DNA of 5,876 nucleotides from Methanobacteriota archaeon (lineage in GTDB: Archaea > Thermoplasmatota > Thermoplasmata > RBG-16-68-12): assembly GCA_005879045.1 (NCBI GenBank), contig VBLV01000027.1, positions 1 to 5,876 of the forward strand, read 5' to 3'. The position numbers and the translations under genes were made by a program. The notes under the pieces were generated by a model. The model saw only the letters and a program-made list of their open reading frames with translations, made no database searches and had not been told where the DNA came from. This document shows, piece after piece, positions 1-5,510 of the stretch (positions are counted from its first letter, which is position 1; every line of letters starts with the position of its first letter).

Positions 1-609
1 CATTTTCAACAAGTAGCCACAGGGAAGAACCAGTCCTGTCTCGGGGCTCCGGGGGTCCGCCGTGCCTACAAAGCTTACTTGATCGTTTAAGAGGAAGCCA
101 CGGCTCCGAGCGACTTCATAATGCAGAATGAAGGACACCTGATTTCCCGAGCTGACGTTCGCTAGGTAGAGCCGGACGGCGTTCGAGACCTGGGTGCTGA
201 AGGTCAGGGTGCCGTTCGCGGAACCAGGGGTCACGACCTTCACTCCGCGGACCGCGAAGGAGTCGGAGAAAACGAATCGAAACATCGTGCCGTACGGCGA
301 CACCACCATCGACTGGGTCACGTTCGTTTTGGGAAAGTCTCCGAAATTTGGGTCCACGGAGGCTTGGTCACGCAACTGCGGGAAGTCGGGGACCGGGACC
401 TATAGCTCAGCGCTCGCCCCCGGGTTGCGCATGCGAACGAAGAGATGGTAATTGTACACCTCAAGCGTAGCACGCGAGTTCCCTCCCGCGAGGGCAAGGA
501 AGAGAATCAATCCCGCGAAAGCGAGCACGACCGATCCCGCGACGAGGATGACGAGTGCCTGCTTCGTGGACGGAAAAGTCGACCTAGCGTGCTCAGTCGG
601 GCCAATCAT
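1..609 (-). pseudogene. Membrane-anchored extracellular protein interrupted by an in-frame TAG; runs off the left edge
   Basis: I do not recognise the family. The ATG at 609-607 follows a GAGGAG ribosome site by 10 bases. Residues 1-17 are polar and partly basic, residues 18-43 form one hydrophobic membrane helix (ALVILVAGSVVLAFAGLILF and on), and the rest looks like an outside beta-rich domain. Codon 70 is TAG (402-400). After it the same frame stays open for 133 codons to the window edge, reads as plausible secreted protein (alternating hydrophobic beta segments such as MFRFVFSDSF, VRLYLANVSS, VSFILHYEVA), has three N-x-S/T sequons (NVT, NGT, NVS) and keeps GC-rich third positions. This suggests one gene split by a nonsense codon. 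Alternatives are suppression or readthrough of TAG, a sequence error, or a genuine 69-residue single-helix protein. The true C-terminus is outside the window. The gene is probably transcribed separately from the cassette upstream, since about 340 non-coding bases intervene. Confidence 0.6.
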
Positions 610-619
610 TTTCTTTGGA

Positions 620-625
620 CTCCTC
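620..625 (-). promoter_or_regulatory. Ribosome binding site of the leftmost gene
   Basis: The minus strand reads GAGGAG ten bases before the ATG at 609-607. This fixes the start of the interrupted membrane protein and argues that its 5' part is, or recently was, translated. I see no convincing TATA-like box further upstream. Confidence 0.6.
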
Positions 626-864
626 TAGATTGCTGCTTCGCTCCAAACCACCCTGCCCGGAAGATGCGTCCGAAAAGCAAGCGCGAGATTTGTTTCCCAC
701 GGCCCACCTCGTATGAGGATTCGTCGTGTCCCGGTGCATTCTGCAGCCGCGGTTCGCATACCGAAATGCAGAGCGCTGGAGGTTCACATGATAGTTGCGG
801 TTCTCCATCCTGGCCGCGCATGGTTCGTCTGCGCATCTGGGGCGCAGGTGGAGAGCCGCATGAC

Positions 865-888
865 GGAATTGAACCCCCGACCTGCGCC
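865..888 (-). repeat. 24-base direct repeat, copy 1 (tRNA T-arm-like)
   Basis: On the minus strand this matches 5380-5403 at 23 of 24 bases and contains the tRNA T-loop signature GTTCAATTC preceded by GGTCGGGG. The T-stem around the loop (874-878 with 862-866) keeps only three Watson-Crick pairs plus one G-U, and no acceptor or D-arm partner is visible upstream. I read it as a tRNA-derived or tRNA-like remnant, not a working tRNA. Confidence 0.5.
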
Positions 889-914
889 TTGCGAGAGCGC
901 AAGCATGCAGGTCG
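878..914 (-). terminator. Strong hairpin downstream of the cassette (possible transcript end)
   Basis: Bases 878-885 (CGACCTGC) pair with 907-914 (GCAGGTCG), and inside that 888-893 (CTTGCG) pairs with 898-903 (CGCAAG) around a four-base loop. The arms are separated by a small internal loop (2 and 3 bases). This gives 14 base pairs. It begins 38 bases after the last cassette stop (TAG 955-953). No T-run follows on the minus strand, so it is not a classical intrinsic terminator. It could instead stabilise the 3' end, or be the distorted anticodon or variable arm of a decayed tRNA, because it overlaps the T-arm-like sequence at 862-888. Confidence 0.4.
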
Positions 915-952
915 CCTTTCGGCTGCTGTTGGACTGTCGGCGGAGGACCGAC

Positions 953-2404
953 CTAGCCGAACGCCGCGATCGTATGGACATGGACCGGATGGGTCGCGAT
1001 GTAGCGGCCAAGGGGACGATAGACCCAGTACGTGTGCCACGCGTACCAGGAGGGACCGTAGAGCGGGACCGCCGCTAGCGGGGCGGGAATCGGCGGGATC
1101 GCGCCCGGCGGGAGGTTTGCCGCGAGATAGCCCAGCCCGAGGGGCGCCACCCCGTAGCACATCACGAGGGCGAGGTTCTCGATTTCCAATGTGAGCTCGA
1201 AGAAGTTTCTCCGGGTGATCGCGCTGATGCAGTCCCGGAACACGTCGATCGCCTCGAAGGGCTCGAGCGGGCTTGCGGCAAGCATGGCCGAGGGGGCATG
1301 GGGAGGGTCGAAGACGCCCGCGAGGTGGGACGCCATGAAGGCAAATCGGTCGACCATCGCCCCCGCCTCGATCGGAGCCGAGGCCAGAATCGAGGCCGCC
1401 GCCTCCACGACCAGGCCGTCCTTGTAGCCCCGGGTCGCCATCCCGGCCAACGCGGCATCGAAACGCGCCAATGCCTCATCCACGGAGTACGAGGACCGTG
1501 CGAGCGCGGAGAGCAGGATCGCGTTGAGGGGCGGTCGCCGGCGATGAATCTCGTCGATTCGAGAGAACACCAGGTCCCACCAGCTCGGATCCAGGTCCGC
1601 CATCGCCGCCGCGGCAAAGATGCGGTCCTCCGGCAGAATTCCGTGAGACTCCAGCGCAATCCGGAGGCGCTCGAAATCCGTGCGGACCGTCTGGAGATTC
1701 CCGGGAAGCGAGGCGAGCACCGTGGACCCGACCAAACGGTCCTCCTTGTTCCAGCTGCCCCAGTTCACGGCCATGTTGAAGAACTCGAAGGACTGCGCCA
1801 GCAGGCTCGGGTCCAAGGACCGTTTCGCGAGGATGATCGAAGCAAAGCGCAGGTCGACCGTCGTAAACGGATCTCCGAATGTGACGTCGTTGTCCGCGCG
1901 CATCTGTTCCGTCAGCACGAGACCGCGATACGTGAGGTCCGCGCGCTGGATCGTCTCGAATAATCCTCCACGGTACGTGGACAGATCTTGCTGGAACTGC
2001 TCGAATGACCGGCCTTCGAGATGCTTCTGCCAGGTGGAGAGATCTTCGAGGACGCTTCGTCCGAGGAGCGTCGGCTTGACATACTCCTGCGTTGGGCCGT
2101 TCCAGACGAGGGAGTCGACGCTCGTCTTCTGCCCCGCGATCTCCTCGAGCTCTCGGATCATCTGCTGGAGTTCAGGAGGCGCGGTGGGACCGGGGGCCGC
2201 CAGGGCCTGGCGGGAGAGTTCGCGGACCCGGTCTCGGAGGGCCGGCAGGGACGCCACCGCGGTCAACCATTGGTCCCGGGTGGCCGTGCCGACCGGGCTC
2301 AAGATGCCTTGATCAACGAAGAGGCGTCTCTCGTCCGGGCTCATGTCGATCGGTTGGCGGTCTTGGACCGCTTGCAAGAGAGCCCGAGCGCGTCCGCTGT
2401 CCAA
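953..2404 (-). CDS. Uncharacterised helical protein with weak internal repeats (third cassette gene)
   Basis: 483 residues, family not recognised. The start is a TTG (2404-2402) directly after the TAG of the upstream gene. I chose it because the minus strand reads GGAGGTGGGGAGG just before it, with GGAGGT at a 10-base spacing; the next in-frame ATG (residue 21, 2344-2342) has no such site. Residues about 43-95 look like long helices. The middle (about 150-385) is helical with loosely repeated units of the pattern F..L...L, a Gly, then an Ala-rich helix, for example around residues 243-270 and 314-343, with weaker versions near 160-195 and 351-375. The C-terminus has a hydrophobic, Pro-rich stretch (about 411-450) and an aromatic/His-rich tail (WYAWHTYWVY, then HPVHVH). 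No signal peptide or catalytic motif is obvious. The end could be membrane-associated. The layout is mildly reminiscent of the DUF4003 type of helical protein, but I cannot support that assignment. Its translation is probably coupled to the kinase-like gene before it. Confidence 0.85.
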   Translation of the reverse strand: MDSGRARALLQAVQDRQPIDMSPDERRLFVDQGILSPVGTATRDQWLTAVASLPALRDRVRELSRQALAAPGPTAPPELQQMIRELEEIAGQKTSVDSLVWNGPTQEYVKPTLLGRSVLEDLSTWQKHLEGRSFEQFQQDLSTYRGGLFETIQRADLTYRGLVLTEQMRADNDVTFGDPFTTVDLRFASIILAKRSLDPSLLAQSFEFFNMAVNWGSWNKEDRLVGSTVLASLPGNLQTVRTDFERLRIALESHGILPEDRIFAAAAMADLDPSWWDLVFSRIDEIHRRRPPLNAILLSALARSSYSVDEALARFDAALAGMATRGYKDGLVVEAAASILASAPIEAGAMVDRFAFMASHLAGVFDPPHAPSAMLAASPLEPFEAIDVFRDCISAITRRNFFELTLEIENLALVMCYGVAPLGLGYLAANLPPGAIPPIPAPLAAVPLYGPSWYAWHTYWVYRPLGRYIATHPVHVHTIAAFG

Positions 2405-3616
2405 CTACCTCCCCACCTCCGACGCCAGCTCGATCTCCACGCCGCACGCGTCCGCATCGATCGCGGGTTCGACCACAAGGACGAGCCGCTCGCCTCGGCG
2501 CTCGAACGCCACGTGAGGATCGGCCGCGCAGGCCCGCTCCATTGTCTCGAGGATCCACTTGCGTCGCGCTGCGGCCTCGCGCAGGATGCGCCATCGCCGA
2601 TCGACTTCCAGGGCGAGCGCCTCCAGGGCGTAGAAGGCCTCGTACACGTTTCGATGGAATTGACGTTCGATCTCCTCGCGGACCGCCTCGGAGTCGCGGA
2701 CGGGAATCTCCTCGATCCCCTCCAAGTCCGCGAAGTGCATCGTGCCATCGGGGGCCACCACGGCATCCTTGTCGAGCCAGACGTCGTGGTACCCGAGGCC
2801 AGCGTAGACGCCGCGGCCGTCATCGTGCCGCAAGCTCCGCGCGTATAGGGTGAGCGCCGCAACCGAGGACCGGGCCATGTTCTCGAGGAAGCGTTCCGCC
2901 GCTTCGAAGGATTCGATGCGGAACATTTCGAACACGCGAGCCGTGTCCACGCCAAACGTCACGGGGCTGTGGAAATAGACCCGAACGTTCGAAGGCATCA
3001 GTCGGATCTCCTGCCAATAGGTACCGACGTAGCGCCGATACCAATAGAACTGCGACGCAATCGAGGCGTACTCGTCCGGGAGACGGACCAGAGCGACGAC
3101 CGGACACACGGGGAAGCCGGCGATCTGTCCCTCCTGCGCCCGGAGGCTCGTCAGGAGCCCAATCGCGGCGTTGTCGGGAGCCTGCCCTCCGTATGGGGTG
3201 TTCCCGAACCACCGTTCCCCGGTGATGAAACCCGATGCGGCCCCGTCCTCTCCGGCAAGGGCGTCGACGAAGCGTCGGTCCCGGCAGATGCTCCGCACTC
3301 GGGCACCGGTGAGGGGCACATTCTCGTACGCATCCGTCGCGGCTCCGCACCCTTTCACCGCGGCCACGAATTCGCGATTCCCGATGACCCATCGGCGATC
3401 CGGAAGCAGCGCGGACCGGTTGTCGTCTCGCACTCCTTCGACCGGTACCCCATGAGGGCGCCCGGCGAGCTTCCAGAGAATCTCCGGAACGAAACAACCT
3501 TCGATGTCGTGCGACCAGAACCGCTCGAATCGACGGTCGCCGAACGCCTCCACATCTCGCTGCAGCCGCACCAAGCGGACGGCATCATTCGGGACCCAGA
3601 CGGCCTCGCGGACCAT
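2405..3616 (-). CDS. Uncharacterised protein with a protein-kinase-like catalytic signature (second cassette gene)
   Basis: 403 residues, family not recognised. The ATG (3616-3614) overlaps the TGA of the upstream GNAT gene as TGATG, with a GAGG eight bases before it. Residues 275-300 (GYHDVWLDKDAVV, then PDGTMHFADLEG) resemble the catalytic and metal-binding loops of the protein-kinase-like superfamily. H277-D278 would match the HxD/HGD catalytic aspartate and D297-L-E-G the DFG/DxE loop; the 19-residue spacing from D278 to D297 is close to the 18 in classical kinases. The usual Asn after the catalytic Asp is replaced by Lys283 or Asp284. A candidate ATP-binding lysine is K88 in REFVAAVKGCG, loosely like the VAxK strand or the LKGxG of selenoprotein O. 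The K-to-D distance of about 190 residues is long and would need an insertion. Residues 168-180 (FPVCPVVALVRLP) could be the hinge-side strands. There is no signal peptide, so it is probably cytoplasmic. It could be an active atypical kinase, a pseudokinase, or unrelated with a chance motif; the gene is sure, the function is not. Confidence 0.88.
   Translation of the reverse strand: MVREAVWVPNDAVRLVRLQRDVEAFGDRRFERFWSHDIEGCFVPEILWKLAGRPHGVPVEGVRDDNRSALLPDRRWVIGNREFVAAVKGCGAATDAYENVPLTGARVRSICRDRRFVDALAGEDGAASGFITGERWFGNTPYGGQAPDNAAIGLLTSLRAQEGQIAGFPVCPVVALVRLPDEYASIASQFYWYRRYVGTYWQEIRLMPSNVRVYFHSPVTFGVDTARVFEMFRIESFEAAERFLENMARSSVAALTLYARSLRHDDGRGVYAGLGYHDVWLDKDAVVAPDGTMHFADLEGIEEIPVRDSEAVREEIERQFHRNVYEAFYALEALALEVDRRWRILREAAARRKWILETMERACAADPHVAFERRGERLVLVVEPAIDADACGVEIELASEVGR
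2407..2420 (-). promoter_or_regulatory. Strong double ribosome binding site for the TTG start
   Basis: The minus strand reads GGAGGTGGGGAGGT within the last codons of the upstream gene. The first GGAGGT (2420-2415) lies 10 bases before the TTG at 2404-2402 and the second (2412-2407) runs into the TAG. It decides the start of the third cassette gene and argues for termination and re-initiation at this junction instead of readthrough. Confidence 0.6.
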
Positions 3617-5244
3617 CAGGTCTGCCTCTGCTGCGCCGCGGGAGCCGCCTCCGGGCTTCGCGAATAGTAGACGGTTTCCCCGAAGGGGACGAAGCCGGCG
3701 CGGGTGGCAACCCGCATCGATGCGACGTTCTTGCGGGAGATTTCCAGGATCACGCGCTCCACCCCCAGCGCCGCAAGAGCCGAAAGACGGGCGTTCATGA
3801 TCTGGGTCCCGATCCCTTGAGCGCGGTATGGAGCGTCGACCGTCAGCGTGTGGAGACGCGCGACCGTGCCGACGACAGTCGCGAACCCGAATCCAACGAC
3901 TCGACTGTTGGCGACGGCGACGTAGCCGAAATCGCCGCCCTGGAACGACGAGGCGATGAATCGCCTGGCGCTCGCGCGATACGTGTTCTGTGCAATGGTG
4001 ACGACGGCGCCCAGGTCGTCCGCGGTCATCGGTCGGACCAAGGTCGAGTCGTACTCCCGCGGCTGCGGGTTGCGCAGCTGGAGAATCGCGAAACGGTCGA
4101 TCTCCTTGGCCCGCAAGAGACCGCTCGGAATCGTCGCATCGGCGAAGAAGTTCTTCATCTTGACCCGCTTCATCAGCACCCGCGCAACCGCGTCGTCCGA
4201 GGCGAACAAGCTGCCCATCGCAGACTCCTGATCGAAGAGGGCCAAGCCGACGAGCGTCCGGTCCGCCAGGGCCAGCACCACCGGGTCGTGCTCGGCGACG
4301 GAGCGTTCGGCCAAGAGCGCGAGGAACGGCCCGAAGAAAGGCGAGCCATCCGAGGTGAGACCGACGAGGTCCGCCGGGCTCTTCGCCTTTCGAATGCGCA
4401 CGTCGGTCGGGAAGTCTTTCGACCCAATCCGGAGCCGGCTCGGACCCCTCCGAACCCGGATCGCGGCAGCGACCGCGAGGACGGCCGCGGCGGGGACGCC
4501 GACATCGACGAGGGCGAAGGGAATCAGGTCAAACGGCACCGAATAGCTGCTCGCTGTCAGGGAGATCTCCGCCCGGAACCGGAAGGACGCGGAGGGGTTC
4601 GTGTCGCGTTCCTCGTACGACTCTGCGACGACGAATCCGGAGTCCGGGTCGAAGTAGTAGCGATCCGTGTAGGTCGCGGCGAAAATGCCGTAGGCGTCGT
4701 CGCGCGTGTACGTTCCCGAGGCCTGGAGTTGGACCGTGCGGTGCGGGATGATTCCGTTCCACACGGTTGCATCGGTTGAGATGACCATGAAGACGTCGTC
4801 GAGGATCCGCAGTGTCTGACCCTGCGCGAGCGGCATCGAGACCCAGAACCAAACGGTCGCATTCGCGCTGGCGTTCACGTCAATGCCGGACACGTAGCGA
4901 CGGGTGGACACGGAGAAGGCAGGGGTGACGTCCGTGACGCCCGATTGATGCGTCCCGTCGGAACCGTCGAACGTCCAGCTTCCAAGACCGCGAACCGTGG
5001 TCAGATCGCCGGAGACCGATTGGACGGTGTATCGGGCATGCGAGATCATCTTGTCCGAGTAGCCGAAGTAGTAGTCCGTTCCTTGGGCCACGTAGGTGTT
5101 GTAGTTGTACTCGAAGAAATCGGCCGTCCGAGAAGGAGCTCCCGCTGCAATGAAGGACAGAAGGAGCGGCGTGCCCAATGCGAAGATCAGAATCAGGCCC
5201 GCGACCCGAGCAAGTGACCGGGAAGATGAGGAATCGCGCGGCAT
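3616..5244 (-). CDS. Two-helix membrane protein with outside domain and cytoplasmic GNAT acetyltransferase (first cassette gene)
   Basis: 542 residues from the ATG at 5244-5242. I prefer this start because it gives a short basic N-terminus before the first helix and has GGAGGGA upstream (13-base spacing). ATG 5292-5290 and GTG 5301-5299 are in-frame alternatives adding 16 or 19 residues. Residues about 12-35 form a membrane helix, 36-237 an outside domain rich in aromatic and beta segments with NAS and NAT sequons, and 242-262 a second helix followed by basic residues (RVRRG), which places the remainder in the cytoplasm. Residues about 402-528 are a GNAT N-acetyltransferase domain: VRPMTADDL opens it, LHTLTVDAPYRAQGIGT carries the acetyl-CoA-binding QxxGxG loop (Q476-G-I-G479), and NVASMRVATRAGFVPFGE is the C-terminal helix and strand. 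Residues about 281-395 start with VRIRKAKSPADL and contain VLALADRTLVGLALF, which look like a second GNAT unit lacking the acetyl-CoA loop. The acceptor substrate is unknown. It heads the cassette and its TGA overlaps the next ATG. Confidence 0.88.
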   Translation of the reverse strand: MPRDSSSSRSLARVAGLILIFALGTPLLLSFIAAGAPSRTADFFEYNYNTYVAQGTDYYFGYSDKMISHARYTVQSVSGDLTTVRGLGSWTFDGSDGTHQSGVTDVTPAFSVSTRRYVSGIDVNASANATVWFWVSMPLAQGQTLRILDDVFMVISTDATVWNGIIPHRTVQLQASGTYTRDDAYGIFAATYTDRYYFDPDSGFVVAESYEERDTNPSASFRFRAEISLTASSYSVPFDLIPFALVDVGVPAAAVLAVAAAIRVRRGPSRLRIGSKDFPTDVRIRKAKSPADLVGLTSDGSPFFGPFLALLAERSVAEHDPVVLALADRTLVGLALFDQESAMGSLFASDDAVARVLMKRVKMKNFFADATIPSGLLRAKEIDRFAILQLRNPQPREYDSTLVRPMTADDLGAVVTIAQNTYRASARRFIASSFQGGDFGYVAVANSRVVGFGFATVVGTVARLHTLTVDAPYRAQGIGTQIMNARLSALAALGVERVILEISRKNVASMRVATRAGFVPFGETVYYSRSPEAAPAAQQRQT

Positions 5245-5257
5245 CGTCCTAGCCAAG

Positions 5258-5264
5258 TCCCTCC
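5258..5264 (-). promoter_or_regulatory. Probable ribosome binding site of the GNAT membrane gene
   Basis: The minus strand reads GGAGGGA 13 bases before the ATG at 5244-5242, longer than the usual spacing. The alternative ATG at 5292-5290 has only a GAGGT immediately before it, and the GTG at 5301 is preceded by TCCTCC, which is not a ribosome site. Confidence 0.4.
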
Positions 5265-5289
5265 GGCCGTCGATACCATTCGTTTCGAA

Positions 5290-5343
5290 CATAAACCTCA
5301 CGGAGGAATTCCGAGCATCCGGACATGTGTCCGCCTATCGGAT
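5290..5343 (-). promoter_or_regulatory. Candidate promoter and dyad upstream of the cassette
   Basis: Minus-strand TTTATG (5295-5290) could be a TATA-like box. An archaeal start about 25 bases downstream would fall near 5267, just ahead of the GGAGGGA and the ATG at 5244. Upstream of it is the dyad CGGACATGTGTCCG (5320-5333), whose arms pair except for the central two bases, nested inside ATCCG (5317-5321) and CGGAT (5339-5343). It could be an operator. These are short patterns in GC-rich DNA and may be chance. Confidence 0.25.
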
Positions 5344-5373
5344 GACCCAAGCGACCATACCTCGGACGAACTG

Positions 5374-5420
5374 CACGGGGGAATTGAACCCCCGACCCGC
5401 GCCCCTACCAAGGCGGTGGG
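5374..5420 (-). other. tRNA 3'-half-like fragment
   Basis: The minus strand reads CGCCTTGGTAGG, then GGCGCGGGTC, then a perfect T-arm: GGGGG (5393-5389), TTCAATT (5388-5382) and CCCCC (5381-5377). CTTGGTA would fit a Thr (GGT) anticodon loop, but the flanking anticodon stem pairs only with a bulge. No D-arm (GNTCAG...GG) and no 5' acceptor strand matching the bases after the T-arm (GTGCAGT) can be found upstream on this strand. It is therefore a partial or decayed tRNA, or a tRNA with an unusual intron arrangement I cannot resolve. It sits between the oxidoreductase and the cassette. Confidence 0.4.
5380..5403 (-). repeat. 24-base direct repeat, copy 2 (tRNA T-arm-like)
   Basis: It differs from 865-888 by a single base and has the same orientation. 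The similarity ends abruptly on both sides. The two copies bracket the three-gene cassette exactly, one in the spacer before it and one in the spacer after it. Either both are independent tRNA-like remnants sharing a conserved T-arm, or they mark an insertion or duplication event. Confidence 0.5.
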
Positions 5421-5510
5421 CAGCCGACGATCCTGTTCCCGTCTTCAGATTCCTTAGAAGCCCTTCGCAGGATTCGATCACCTCGTTTCACGGGCGGCCG
5501 GCGAGAGACG

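Larger units (their letters stand above)
610..952. other. Non-coding spacer between the cassette and the leftmost gene
   Basis: No convincing gene lies here. Several overlapping frames are open, but their products are rich in Cys, Arg and Ser without domain character. The minus frame that continues from the TAG at 955-953 down to a TGA at 595-593 loses the strong G/C third-position preference of the neighbouring genes. The spacer holds a hairpin (878-914), a tRNA T-arm-like fragment (862-888) and the ribosome site of the next gene (620-625). The rest shows nothing I can name. Confidence 0.6.

Noticed and set aside
395..420. Plus-strand TATAGCTCAG resembling a tRNA D-arm
   Set aside because: No GG or D-loop completion, anticodon stem or T-arm follows, and it lies inside the minus-strand membrane protein. 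It is a chance match that happens to include the TAG site.
593..1160. Minus-strand open frames in the spacer after the cassette, including the in-frame extension past TAG 955-953 to TGA 595-593
   Set aside because: Third positions lose the G/C preference of the neighbours and the products are Cys/Arg/Ser-rich without structure. The region also carries a hairpin and tRNA-like sequence, so I treat it as non-coding.
1298..2848. Plus-strand open frames (about 210-275 residues) opposite the second and third cassette genes
   Set aside because: Compositionally odd antisense frames created by GC-rich codon positions; the minus-strand genes are contiguous, coupled and better supported.
3817..4779. 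Long plus-strand open frame (320 residues)
   Set aside because: It lies opposite the GNAT membrane gene. Its product is Arg/Asp/Glu-rich with no domain sense, while the minus strand encodes a clear GNAT fold. It is a high-GC shadow.
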